The notes: generated by a model from the sequence alone, not told the origin. 64,000 nt of DNA from Daedaleopsis sinensis (GCA_033807695.1 CM066300.1:1302001-1366000), one strand, 5' to 3'. Numbered from the stretch's first letter, positions 35,844-48,900 are shown. Translations and numbers: made by a program.

Positions 35844-36119
35844 AGGCGCTTCCCGCTGGCCTCATGCGGATGAGACTGTTACCTCGAGGCAGCAGTCCCG
35901 AAGCCATCATACGAGCTGAACCATTAAGCAGCTATACTATTTACAGTAATGTACTTAAGAACTGCACAGTTTATGCTACTTTCGGATACATGGGCAACTG
36001 GGAAGCGGAATCTACGTACGAAGTCCAGTCTTGATTCTCGAAACAGCATATCTACTGCCAGACTAAGTATCATCAGCTGCCGTCGACCCTCTCGCTGCAC
36101 TCTGTCGACTTCTCTAACC

Positions 36120-37284
36120 ATGAGCTTGTCTCGCAAGCGTGCTGGAACAGCTACGGCTACTCGATCCCCTCCATCAAAGATGACCCGGTCAAAGGCTCAG
36201 ACAGAAGCTGGGGCCAGCGTGTTGATGAAGCAAGCAAAGACCGCCAATGCTTCTCAGAAGAACCGCCAGCCTGCGTCAGACTCAGATCAGGAGACTGGAG
36301 ATGGGCACTGGCAGGGTCATGGGCCTTCACTGGCAGATGATGGTCTTGAGATCACTGAGGAATACAGCACAGGTAGTGGAGATGACAAAACAGATGGGCT
36401 GGCAGAGATGGAGGAGGCCAGAGTGGACACTGACTTGGAGGCGGAACAAGGTGAGTAGAGACATGGATGTATGCGGATCAAGATAGACTGACCATAGATT
36501 AAATAGCTAAGTTGATGTTGCGCTGGAAATCATACATATATGCGTTCAATGAACTGGTACCAGTGATCGAATATGTCAACGGTCGGTGTGCGCGCTCATT
36601 CAAGTGCATGGGCTGTGGCTGCAAGACACGTGTGCACCGATTCCTCGATAAGGGGGATGCATCTTCGATGTCAACTCTGCAGAGTCACGCAGAGTCGTGT
36701 TGGGGACCCGAAGCGGTGAAAGTGGCGAAGGAGGCGGTGTTGTTGACGAAGTCCGTGAGAAGGTTGTCAGAGGCCTGCTGAGAACCAGGTCCATCACCAC
36801 GTTCTTTGCCGGAAAGGAAGGGAAGGTGACTTACTCACACCGTGTGCATACGAGAGCTGAGACTCGCACTGAGATCTTCCAGTTGGTCTGTGAGAGCAAA
36901 CAACCGTTCAAGATCGTTATGGACTGTGGATTCCTATTGCTCATGAAGACCGGTCGTCCCGGATACTATATCCCCTCTCCCTCGACTGTGGCACGTGACG
37001 TGAAGGCTGTCTTTGCGCGATCACCCAATAGAATTGCAAAGTTAGCCTGTATCTGACAAAGTGTGCAGCTAAATCAGACATACATACATGTGATTGAGCT
37101 TCCAATGGACATGTGTTTGTCGCTGAATCACCATGTGTTTGTGGCAGTCACAGTCCATTTTGAGCACAAGGGCGAACTGATCATCTTGCTGCTTGACATT
37201 GTCGAGGTCGCAAAATCACACTAGGGTGCACATCTTGCAGATGTGTTTGCACATATTCTACAAGAGTTCAGCATTGACGACAAG
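36120..37284 (+). pseudogene. hAT transposase (hAT-2), truncated
   Basis: Starts MSLSRKRAGTATATRSP; the first exon is acidic and ends near 36454. The second begins near 36510 with a BED-type zinc finger (FKCMGCGCKTRVHRF followed by LQSHAESCWG). Then follow GKVTYSHRVHTRAETRTEI, DCGFLLLMKTGRPGYY and SPSTVARDVKAVF. After a break near 37050 the family continues with VHFEHKGELIILLLDIVEVA and VFAHILQEFSIDDK, with a stop codon where the family has Thr-Gly (about 37223). The remaining transposase, including the C-terminal dimerisation domain, is missing. It is not the same subfamily as hAT-1 at 55 kb. Inactive. Confidence 0.75.
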
Positions 37285-38704
37285 GTTAGTGTGTTGCTGT
37301 GTCTGACCATGAGGAGGCATCGATGTAGGCTCCATGTGTGGCGGCAAGTGAGTCGAGACTGCTGCTGAGCATATCCCGTTCTGAATCTGCTACACGCTGA
37401 CTGTGTCACAACCCTCGGATTTGAGACATTGCGCTGCACCCCGGGCCGATTCGCGTTTGGATGTTCTTCGTGAAGTTGCGCTGCGATTCGAGGAGAAGCA
37501 ACAGCTGTTGTTGCGTCACTGGAAGGGCGGTCATGGGAGTGTTTAACTTCAAGTAGTGCTACTTAGCCCGGTACGTAAGCACACACTAGTACCTCAATTC
37601 TCACACATAGCTCTGAAGGACTAAGCACATGTGGCCACTCGCCTCCTCCTCCTCCTCCTCCTCTTTGACAATCGCCTTTTGCAAATCTAGGCACATCAAT
37701 CCTTGTGGTGTCCAGGCTTCCACAGACCACACACACACTTTGTCTGCCTCATCTTCAAATAGAAGATCCTGGCCATTCACGGCCTGTAGGTGGTTAGAGA
37801 ATCAATGCATGCCAGTGACGGTCGGGCAGCTTGTGTGGCACAGACAATGTGTTGGGCCTCAGGTAAGTGATATCTTATGATTATTGTGGCTGGCCGCAAG
37901 TTTCTGGAGGGATCTATGCGGTCATCAATGTGCGCTCCAGCTCCGTTCCAGCCTCCCGCCACCATCGCCACCCAGGGAAGCCTTGATCCCCACACATTCC
38001 AGAAGCAGCCCATTGTGCCGTATATAACGCAAAGAGCTCACAGGCAAGGATGCACGGCCTCGTTCTTGCCATCTACCTCGAGGGGTCCCCACCACACTTG
38101 CCCAACCCCACCAGCGTACATGGCTCCCCAGGGCCTCACAGGTGAGTTCTCACATCTTGCGTCTCAAGACTTCACGGCATATTGCGTCCAATCCTCGCTG
38201 CATTGACCCTGACCTTGGGAACTGGGCGAGGCTGGAAGTAGGAGCCGTGGGTCTTAGGTGTTTGGTGGGGCAGCCATCCCCTTCTTTTACTCGCTGCTAA
38301 CATGTCTTGCGTAACTTCCCCGCCCTACATAGCGAGTGTGCCGTTCCGGACAGTGAGCTTCGTGCGCCGTGATGTGAGTGTTCTCACTGACAACCTTCAG
38401 ACCCGCTTCGGATTCGCCTTCTCGCCATGGGATGGTGCGGTCGATCCTCCCCTCCACGCCCCCATCTCCTTCGATGCCCATGCACGCGTGCAGGTCACTG
38501 GCCTGAGGCAACACCACCTTCTATGCCTCTGAACCCATCTCTGCCGAGGTGTATGCAGACCCAGATGACCACGCTATCACCGGAGGTGCGACGGCAGAGG
38601 AGGTCGACGAGCCGTCCCCCGCTCAACCCCCCGCGCTGCCTCCTGCCCTTGTTGCCACGAACTGCGGTTGAACATGTGCCAAGGCCAGCGGCTCACCCCC
38701 TCCG
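37285..38704. other. Gap with no recognised gene
   Basis: Contains a (CTC)n run at 37642-37664 and short frames. A frame at 38302-38529 (MSCVTSPPYIASVPF) could be an upstream exon or neighbour of the dioxygenase, but I cannot support it. I looked here for a right-hand end of hAT-2 and a MULE-type terminal repeat and saw neither. Confidence 0.35.
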
Positions 38705-40049
38705 ATGCCCGCCAAGGGGGCTACCAAGCGCACTGCATCTCCTGCCTTCGACACCAGCATCTCCAAGGTGCAGTTCCATGCCAGGAAGCGCAGGAAGAAA
38801 GCCTGAGCTGCTTCACGCCAGCCCTCAGCCGCCAAAACAGGGATGAACCATCCCATCAAAGCCATCGCTTGCAAGCGGGCAGCCCCATCGAGGCTCCTGG
38901 AGGCCGCCGACTTCAACACGGCGCGGCTGCTCGACATCGAGGCCCGAACCTCAGCGCGAGTGAGCGCAGCCCCGCTCGCCTCGCCGCTCTCGCTTAAGAT
39001 GGACGACGTCAGGGTGGCAAAGACCGCCTTCCAGGGCATCCGGTACAAGTCGACCCGAGCCATCCGCGAGGTGCGCGACCGAGAGTACTACGAGAAGCTC
39101 GGGTATGAATATGTGTCATGGGATGGCCTGTAAGCCCCTCATGCTGCTGGACTCGGATGCTGTTGCTAACCGAACATCTGTGAGGAGGTTCGGGCCGCCT
39201 ATATAGCTTTAAAGAAGGCACCAACCTCTGAGCGGGTGATGACTTCAAGACCATCAATTTTGGCATATCTTTTGGTGGTGGCCAGCAGGTACGTCACCAA
39301 TCTCCCCAGCACTGTTGCTTTTGACAGCACTCGTTCTCATCGGGACGTACTACCCAGCGTGTGTGCTGACTTGCCCAGGGTAGCCATTATAACTACGCGT
39401 TGATTGAAGCCTTGCGAACGCACCCCGCATTGATTCATGCGGCGAACTTCGCCAACGGTACGCTCTATCGTTTTTGTCTAGCACTTGATGTATCTCATGT
39501 GGTGCCTGTACCAGCCGGGCTGCAGCTGTTCTGGCCACGGCTGTACAAAACCATCTTGTCGGGGGTGCTGTCGCACGACTCGACCCTGGTGCAAAACTTC
39601 CCCCACAATGTCTATGCTTGCGCCAGCCTGAACCTTGGACTGCGGACTGTCACCGTCGAACACTACGACCATCTAAACATCCCGTTCAGGATGTGTGCTA
39701 TCACTGCGTTAGGCCGCTACAACCCCAAGACTAGCGGGCAGCTGGTCCTCGATTACCTCAAGAAGGTCATTGAGTTCCCTCCGCATCCACAATCCAGCTT
39801 CCTTCTGCCATCATCCGTCATTCCAACTTGGCGATCGCCCCAAACGAGGTGTGGTATTCATCTCAGTATACTGCCGGGGGCCTCTTCCGATGGTGGGAGT
39901 GCGGCTTCCGCACGTACAAGTCGTTCGTCGCCTTGGGTCACCAGCTCAAAAGAAGTGGGCAGGAGAGATGGCAGTGGGGGGTGAGCCTGCTGGGGAAGTG
40001 GGATGACATCAAACAGCAATTCTGTGCATCGCCTTCCACCCCGTCTTGA
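38705..40049 (+). pseudogene. TET/JBP-family 2OG-Fe(II) dioxygenase, one frameshift
   Basis: Matches the fungal TET/JBP-like oxygenases. A short basic start (MPAKGATKRTASPAFD, 38705) precedes LEAADFNTARLLDIE and YYEKLGYEYVSWDG (about 39090-39125) and NFGISFGGGQQ at about 39254. An intron runs from about 39290 to 39378 and the next exon begins GSHYNYALIEALRTHP. The double-stranded beta-helix follows: FPHNVYACASLNLG, then the HxD iron site in TVEHYDHLNIPF (about 39655-39680) and AITALGRYNPKTSGQLVL. At about 39780 one base is missing. The next frame continues STIQLPSAIIRHSNLA, with the second iron histidine at 39819-39821, and GGLFRWWECGF with a likely 2-oxoglutarate-binding Arg, to the stop at 40049. 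The core is otherwise intact, so decay is recent or the shift is a sequencing error. Relatives oxidise 5-methylcytosine or thymine in DNA; the substrate here is unknown. N-terminal exon structure is uncertain. Confidence 0.72.
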
Positions 40050-40136
40050 GTAATTACTATGCACCTGCCGATACTATATCAGGCTCTCACAATATGTATG
40101 TACAATCTCTACACATTTGGCCAGTGCATGTATCAA

Positions 40137-43100
40137 CTACACTGTCTTGAAGGACTTCTTACAACTCTGCTTGGGCTCGGGAGAAGGAGCTAGCGGTCGC
40201 TTTCCCTTGTCCTTAGCTGTTGTATGTGTCACCCTGTCTGATGTCAAGCATTCCATGATGTCAGCCCCATACCTTCGTACAATGGAAATGTCGCACACGT
40301 ACCGCTGTCTGGTGAATCCGCCGCCCTCCTCCCCCCAGTCGCCCAACCGGCATGTGTCGTGTCTTGTACGCCAGCGACCATCAGGCCTGTGACCTCGTCC
40401 AGAGCCTCACCCAAACCTCATAAGGCCATGTGCAATTCTTCAACCTCTGCAGCTGCAGGAAGACGTACTCCAGATCCACGCAAAGTTGTCTGCATTCCAT
40501 ACAGACGGGGAAGAATGTGTGTAATGTTGAGCTTTATGTGGTGGAGTATCTGCACCTCTACCCCCTCGCGGCTTGTAGAGATCGCCTGGGACAGATCTTT
40601 GGTGCGTGCACCTAAACCGTCGTCAGCACTTTGATATGCTGGAGGAGACCCATAGCGGCTGCCACCTTCAAGATCCTCAAGTTCTGCTGACTGTTGCAAA
40701 AGCTCAGTAGAAGCTGAGGGGTTGTCGGCGTGAAGAGGAAGTAATAGTTCAGGCCCGACTCTTTTGAAGTACGCTCGTCCACGGCTTGGAGAACACTCTG
40801 CCCGGGCCTGGAGACAGCTTGCACATACGCCGCGCCATACCATTGACGATTGCGAGCCTCGGTTTGCTCGGCCTCAGCACGCGATGTGGGGAAGAGGTAG
40901 GGGAAGGCTAGAGACCCTGCATCTGCCCAATCGCCAATGAGGAGGCAGAAAGCACGTAAGTGCTTGCACTAGCTGTGGTAGTTCTGATGTATTACAAACA
41001 GGTACTTTGTCTAAGCCTTATTGCAATAGCAACAGGCAGGACATATGATGTATTACGAAGCCCTGGGGAGGTCCTGGGCACCATCAGCTTGGCAAACCCA
41101 ATTAGGCAAAAGGGTGCAAAATGCTTGATATCTGGCAAATTAAGCACATCAAAGGCTTATCTCTATAGATAGTAGCACTATTAGGCCTATCCTGGGCGCA
41201 CCTTTGGGCGCTTATTTTCGTTCCAGCATTCCCACACCTCCTGCACCTGATTAGGTAATTTGCTGGGGGCTACTATAGGTGGGGGATTGGTTCCACTATT
41301 GCTCCTTCAATTCTGGATGGATTTGGATGGTTATAGGTGCATTGGAAAGGTATTGTAAGGGCCATTCAAGCGCACTATAGAGGGGGTATACTCTAGCTAC
41401 ATGCATGCTATAAATTGCAACCTGATAGGCATAAATGCAGGTTTTCAATGGGGTATAGCCTACTTAGTTCTAGGTGGACATATGGGTGTTCTATCTTCCT
41501 AGAATACGGTACAAGAGCACTCTCTAACAAGCCCATGATCATAGAATTTCATCCAGTGGTTGGGGAGATATACTTTCCCTGCCCCATGAGGAGGAGGGGT
41601 CAGTGTATCTCCACTAATTATGGTCAGAATTCTTTCCAGTTTTTTGGAATATACTCTACATATATACTAGATGTAGGGTGGCTATGGTTCCTGGCCATAA
41701 TATATTTGATGCACACTGATGGTAAATATACTGCTGGAAAGCCACAGCATGTATCTTTCTAACGGTATAAATATCATGGCAATTGATCCACAAAATCATC
41801 CGGTATTACCATCCTCTCCTCCTGCCCTTCATGTACTCTAATTACCCTCTAAAACCTCTATTTCTGCATGAATGTGCTTACTGCTATGTGGCTCTAGTAG
41901 CTACATTTACTGCTTAACAACCTATGACCAGAACTCATGCATAGACTGTGTACATGTACAATTATATTGCCAAACACTGTGTCTGTGGCAGGTGTCTTAA
42001 AGTGTCTTAAAGTGTCTTAAAGTCTTAATCTGTGTATGGACCACATATCATGCAATTCTTCACTGTTTCCAATAAATTTGGACTCATTCAATAAATAGGT
42101 ACTGAAGGTGATTATGTGTATGCAACATCAGATGTTTGGTAGCATCATACAAAAAAATAATTGTGGTGCAAACCACTTGAGACAGACATATATCTGCACT
42201 AACAGCTTGGTATACCAGACTACTACATATGTAGAATCAGAAGGTATGAATACTACCTGTAATCTATGTATATGAATGTGTCTGCAGCTTAGTGAACCCA
42301 CTACATCCACATATCTTGTGCATAGACCGTAAAGATAGTATACATATGTTCCTCTTAAACTGCTAGTACATATAGTCGGAGTTTGGAAATACTTAGTGAG
42401 CTGTTGCATATCTAGTTCTTCATCTGTGGGTCGAATTTTGGGCACACAGATACAATATGTATGTAGCTATCCATCAGCAAAGAGAGCATGAGATTTAGTT
42501 AACAATTCATAGAGATATAAGCATATGCCTGTTTAATGGGGTCAGGAGGAGAGGGTGGTAGTACCGGATGATTTTGTGGATCAATTGCCATGATATTTAT
42601 ACCGTTAGAAAGATACATGCTGTGGCTTTCCAGCAGTATATTTACCATCAGTGTGCATCAAATATATTATGGCCAGGAACCATAGCCACCCTACATCTAG
42701 TATATATGTAGAGTATATTCCAAAAAACTGGAAAGAATTCTGACCATAATTAGTGGAGATACACTGACCCCTCCTCCTCATGGGGCAGGGAAAGTATATC
42801 TCCCCAACCACTGGATGAAATTCTATGATCATGGGCTTGTTAGAGAGTGCTCTTGTACCGTATTCTAGGAAGATAGAACACCCATATGTCCACCTAGAAC
42901 TAAGTAGGCTATACCCCATTGAAAACCTGCATTTATGCCTATCAGGTTGCAATTTATAGCATGCATGTAGCTAGAGTATACCCCCTCTATAGTGCGCTTG
43001 AATGGCCCTTACAATACCTTTCCAATGCACCTATAACCATCCAAATCCATCCAGAATTGAAGGAGCAATAGTGGAACCAATCCCCCACCTATAGTAGCCC

Positions 43101-45994
43101 CCAGCAAATTACCTAATCAGGTGCAGGAGGTGTGGGAATGCTGGAACGAAAATAAGCGCCCAAAGGTGCGCCCAGGATAGGCCTAATAGTGCTATTATCT
43201 ATAGAGATAAGCCTTTGATGTGCTTAATTTGCCAGATATCAAGCATTTTGCGCCCTTTTGCCTAATTGGGTTTGCCAAGCTGATGGTGCCCAGGACCTCC
43301 CCAGGGCTTCGTAATACATCATATGTCCTGCCTGTTGCTATTGCAATAAGGCTTAGACAAAGTACCTGTTTGTAATACATCAGAACTACAACAGCTGCTG
43401 GTGCTTGCAGGCTCCTCCGCGCTGGAGCCAATCCATGCATGTACACGTCGTGGAGCTGGATGAGTGCACCGTAAGCGAGTAGAGTAGGGCTGTCAGGGTT
43501 GCATCCGCAGTCGCATTCCGATGTCCCAAGCTGCTCAATGATGCGCAGGTTGCCCACAGCTCGTATCTTCTTCCGGAGGACACGGCAGACAGAGAGTTCT
43601 GAATGTATAGCAAGTGGCCGTCGGTATCGCACTTGAAGTCTGGCTCGTACCAGGTATGAGGTACAAAGGCAGCAGATGTCCATGTTGCCAAAAAAGAAGC
43701 GTCCGACGAGGTGTGCGCCGACAAGATGCGGGATGCCTGCACAGACATATGTGTCGGCCTGGTGTCTCCGAGCGTAGCACCTCCGGCTGCCTCACAGAAC
43801 CTCTCAATCTTCCTTCAGCATAGCTTGTGAGTAGTCGGTGCTGCCCGTAGATACACGGGAGTATGTTGAAGATCAGAAAGAAAATGAGGATGTCGAAATG
43901 CAGCCTGTGCCCAGAATGCTGCCACTGGGGTATGTAGTGATTCTTGAGTCTGCCGTTCAATGATTCAAGATGATTGGTTGTTGTTAGTATGACCTCCACA
44001 GCAACACCCATACGCACAGCTGTGTCTTAACGCCCACACATTGACCACCCAGACCACATCGCACGAGGCAGCCAGGTTGTGCGCAGGTAGGCGATATACT
44101 CCCCAACAGCCTTCACCATAGTTGCAGCATCCGGAGAACGATCCATGCCTACCATGGTAGCAAACGCAAGCTCTTCAGTGGAAACCAGACAACATGCCTC
44201 TTTGTGGACAGTGGTATGGAGGAGACTATGGACCACACCTTGTTAGCAAGCTTGTCACAACCTTACTCAGCCCGGGTAGATACATACGCTTCCTCGAGCC
44301 CATGCAACCACTCTTCTGCTCGCTGGCGGTAGAGCGAGGACAAAGACCTCATAAGTGCGGACCGCCTATTGGTCCCGTACTGCCGAACATGAAACTTGCA
44401 GAGGAGTAGAATTATTGACAGCCATACCCAGAGCAAAGCGGCACACTCTTTCGTGTCCATGTCAGTGATTGCCACGAAAGGTTCGAAAGACTCTAGCGGA
44501 GGTGCGGTAGGAATGTCAGAGGCCGAGGACAGTCCGCCGTTGCCTGGAGGGTGCCTGTCCAGCCAGCCGCACCATGTGCCCAAGAGGTCGGTGATGATGG
44601 AAGTGTTGTACCCCGCATGTGTCGCCTGGCTGCCTGTGGGGGCAGAGAAGAGGAAAAGTGCAACGGGAATGCCATTGTTTGATTCGTCTACGCCCATTGC
44701 TATCCTCAGGAGAAGTCTTGAATTGCACAGTCCGAAGGTGCTGTCGAGGATCAGCTGACGGCAGTGACAATACTTCCAAGCTGCCTTGCACATGTCCTCG
44801 GTTGCAATGAACACCATGAGGTGCTCCTCGCTCTCGGGGCGAGCTTCGTAGCGGAAGATGGAGCGGTGGATGTCAGCCCTGTAAAAAGGACTCAAAGGGT
44901 CAAGCCAGTTATCTATTGCGAATAGGCTAATATGCACGAGCAGAGCGACGACGGGCGAAGCGGGAGGTTACAACAGGACTAAGATTTTGATGTACCTATG
45001 GTGTACAGTAGATACTACACGGAATAAGGTGTCGGCCATGGCCGAGCTGTACAGTACCGCGCTAAGCACTCTACGAGTGCCGGGTTACCTTCAACATTAT
45101 CAACATTGTTCTTTGGCAAAATGTTGATGTCCACATTGAAGTGTTCGCGGTGTGGTATAGCCCCCGAAAGTCGTCCGTTTGGATGACATATCACGAGTTG
45201 GCCCGGGATGGGTCCTGTTCAGCTGCGGCCTGGCCGACATATGCTTTCAGACAGTGGAGGTCAATGTTCTGACGGCGGATTTGTGCCACACTTACAACCA
45301 AGGGGACCTCAGTATTGGAACATTCACTTAATGCCATGCCGAAGCAAGCGTACCTGGCATTACACTCAAGCTGCTGCATTGCAACCTGTATAACATGCAG
45401 ATGCAGAGGGACAGCAGGAAAGCGAACCATCCGTGCCACTAGGCAGCCCTCGTTGTGCTGGAGATACCCGACCACATGCAGGATTGCACTGGTCTCTACA
45501 ACCGATGTGATATGCGCGTGCGCAAGGCAGCCTGTAAAGTCGTAGGGTGCCCGCCGTGTTCCACCAGACTCCGAGTCGCCCAAGGCTCTTGACGGCAGGG
45601 ACTATGTCCCTTTCTGACCCTTCCGGGTCTGAGTATTATATCCGCACGAGCTAACAGCACTCCAAGGCATTAGTAATAACAGGTCAAACACGAGAATGAC
45701 AGAATAATTAAATCACTACTGATAAATGGCCCGAAGCACTGTCTCCCTTGCGTCTTTTGTGCCAGCTTTCTTGCATGTCATAGTCTGAGACCTCGCCCGG
45801 AGCCATTTGGCTTCCAGCGCATCTAGAGACCCGGGGTCGAGGCTGTGCTCTCCTAGAAGGCGGTGCACATCATGTTGATTTGTGGAGGAGAATATTGTTG
45901 TTGTGTACACCTGCTGTATATCAAGGGTTGCAAGACGTGTGTGTTGTTCCGCACTGCAGTACAGCCGTTTGCGTATTGACTTAAGTTCGGTCAA
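40137..45994 (-). pseudogene. MULE transposase with SWIM finger, split by an insertion
   Basis: Minus-strand exons match Agaricomycete Mutator-like transposases. A possible first exon lies at 45994-45716. The exon from about 45605 has RRAPYDFTGCLAHAHIT and HNEGCLVARMVRFP. The MULE core (44937-44263) has LILDSTFGLCNS and AITDMDTKE with LLCKFHVRQ, supplying the two Asp positions. TNHLESLNGRLKNHY (about 43970) supplies the Glu region. A SWIM finger (CTCMDWLQRGGACKH) ends at 43401. The protein is interrupted there by a 2,432-bp insertion and resumes at 40968 with CKHLRAFCLLIGDWAD, continuing to a Lys-rich end (KKSFKTV) at 40137. A further frame change lies near 40750. Before the insertion it was probably an autonomous element's gene. 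Its stop is about 90 bp from the stop of the convergent dioxygenase gene. Confidence 0.8.
40969..43400. mobile_element. Long-TIR (foldback-like) element nested in the MULE gene
   Basis: The arms 40971-41827 and 42540-43396 are reverse complements with a constant coordinate sum and only a handful of mismatches over about 857 bp (roughly 99%). The loop is about 712 bp. The element is flanked by a perfect 9-bp duplication, GTGCTTGCA, at 40960-40968 and 43401-43409. A 9-bp target duplication with long TIRs is typical of Mutator-like elements, so this is best read as a non-autonomous TIR-MULE. The extreme ends differ slightly (CTAGCTGT against CAGCAGCTGT). No convincing gene lies in the loop; a 115-codon frame is present in both arms only because the arms are copies. 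A TGTCTTAAAG triplication lies near 41994. Confidence 0.93.
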
Positions 45995-48900
45995 TAACCT
46001 ACATGTAGATCTATGGCTATAGTACGTACAGCTACACTAAGGGTTCGCTGCTCGTCCCAGTACCCCTGAGTCCCTGTGATACCGACTGTCGCCGGATCTC
46101 TTGGAGGGCTTGCCAGCTCCTCATCCACTAGATGGAAACCCTTCGGCATGCTTCACACGCATGCGGACGGCCGCAGGGTTCACGGAGTGATTATCCTGGG
46201 GTCCAAGAGTGAGTCAGGCCACTGTGGCAGAGATTGTGGGTTGCGCACTGTTGCTCAGCCTGACACAGAGGTGGACGATGCCAGTGAGGGCAGATACAAG
46301 CAAACGGGGGTGTCTTGCAGGACCCCACCCAACATACAGAGACCCTGAATGTTGGGCGGGTCTACACCAACATGTGCGCGACTTCATCATCATTGCGGAT
46401 GCTGCCATGAGACCCATTGAGCACATTGTACTACGGTAATTGTCAGAACATACGCACTGGCGGACGTAGGTTGATGGAGGAGGAATATCCATCAGGCAGA
46501 CCACTGCTCTCGATTTGCAACACCATGGCAGATGTATGCATGCTCTATGTTGAAACAGCGGGGTCAGTAAGGGCTGCAAATGATTAATGAATGACGGCGC
46601 ACGATGCCTCATAGCAGCATATCCCAGTGTGGTGGGGAGTGTTCCGAGAACTTACCTGGATAGTAAGTGCCACCCCCAACACTCCTCAGGGCGAGGATGC
46701 TCATAGGCATATCCTATAGCTTGTCCGTCAACAGCAACGCGCACCGCATCCACATTGCTATAGGCGGCACCTCATGACACCCGCCGCACGACGTTGGGGC
46801 AGAGTGTCGGGTAGAAGCCCGTGCATGGTGTGGGCTGGGTCATCTTGGGCAGGCTGGGGCGGGCTCCATGACCGTCCGTATGCGAATGAGGACTCGCTGA
46901 GCCGTATGCAGAATGGTCTGCACCTTGTTGCCTGCCAGCTGTCGTCCAATGCGGCCCACCGGATCGTTGTGGCGTGGAATGAGAGGACGGGAGAAAGAAG
47001 GGCAGGGAGTCCTTTCGGGCAACGGGCAGGAGGGCGCCCGGCGGGACGTCTGACAGCGCACCTTCCCACAGTTCACTTTTGAACCTGCCTCCAGCATGTT
47101 CTTCCTTCCTCTGAATCTGTCACTGTTCTGCGCCACCTCCGCGACAGCTCCTGTCATCCTGTCAGTAATTGTGAAAAGTCAATTGGCACGTTTACTGATG
47201 TCATTATGAGGGACTGATGTCATTATGAGGGACAGCTGGCTAGCTGTTTACAGCACACAACTAGTGTTGTAAATGGTCCCCTATGGCACATTTCTAAACA
47301 GATAGAAGACTGTACTACATCCCTGAGACCCTGTTAACAACCGACCCCAGGTTGTAAATGGTCTCCTGTAGCGCATTTTTAAACTGTTGGAGGGTTGTAA
47401 TACATTCCTGGGACCCTGTCCACAACTACTGGAGTGTTGCAATTGGTACCCAGGGCTTGTTATCAAATCTTCAGACCTTTTGATAATGATATAATAACCT
47501 TGTTATCTCTTCAGATGACAGCTTCTTATCTATACTGATAGCTTGACCATCTAATCTACTACCCTGGGATCAATACTGCACCACTGAGCGCTTATTCCTG
47601 CACCTTATTACCTCATTTTTGCAGGGTAGGTGGCTGAGCTACCCCAAAGGGGCCCACTTCCTCTCTCCATACCTCCCTCATATCTCCCTCATTTCTTGAT
47701 GAATTCTGTCAGGGATTTTAGCTAGGGTTAGGGCTACCGTACAGCAGTATAGGCTCACATGGCGCTAGTTAGTTCTTTAGTCCTTACTTTACGCTGTTGC
47801 TACACCTGTGTTGCATACTGTTCATTGATTGGGATCTGATGCACTTGTGACTGGTGTGACCGAGGACTCAACACCCTTAAATTCCTTACAGATTCCCTCC
47901 ATTCAAGTTGTGGTATACTTGTATATTGAATGGCTACTACCCTGTACAATGTATGGGTACAACCCCCTCCATTCAGTGCACTGCAGTAGGTAGAAATGGT
48001 CACTTTATTGGGGTGCTAAATTCTGGATATCTCAGTGCCTGGTGGGTACACCATCATGTACAAGGTACCGTTAGAAAGGACTATACTGTGGATTTTCAAT
48101 GAGCCCTTATACATGCAGATCTGTCTACAGAAACACCAATTATGCACTGGTGCTCCTCCTACCCTACCTCCAAATTGTCCAGGACTTGCAGAGAGTGGGC
48201 CATGACTGGCAGGTACAATTGATGATTTGATCAAATAAGTTGTATATTCACAGCCTAAGAAATGAAGATATATATATCTTACAGTAGCATTTAACATGAT
48301 CATCATCGGTCCACGACGTTCATATGGTAGGTTCAATTATCTATAAAGTTCAGTACCATCATCCATCACTTCAGTATGCCATTATTCTCGACCCCACATA
48401 TCTATGATTGCTGTTTGTAAGCTGTCACAATGTGCTGTTGCCATTACACTAAAAGGCAATCTTAACAGCCATGAGGTCTTTAAGCTATGTCGGAAATTCC
48501 CGCACACCCATCTGGATGAGTAAGCATCTTTTTGCCATCTTTCAACGATCTGACAGCCATCTATGGCAAATCTTACCTCATCTGTTGCATTCAGATACAT
48601 TCTATATTGCTACTTTTGCCCTCCAATGACCATCCTTGGCTTTCAGATTTTTACATTGAACCAGATACAACCGGATAGATTTCCCAAATTACTGACAATT
48701 ACTTTTGCCTGCTTCACTTTCTGATCTAACTACACCTGCCTTCAGTGCAATTAGTTTGAGAAAACAAATATAAAGATGCAGACATGTTGACAAATGTCTA
48801 AATAGGCTTGGGAAAAGTGATAGAGCTTAAGATTGTAGACAATCATGCTATATATTGTATATATCTGGTTAAGTAACATATTAAGAATAATACATAGCAT

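Noticed and set aside
41415..42952. Identical 115-codon frames on opposite strands (41415-41762 and 42605-42952)
   Set aside because: They are the same DNA in the two arms of the inverted repeat; conservation is due to arm identity and there is no recognisable protein domain.
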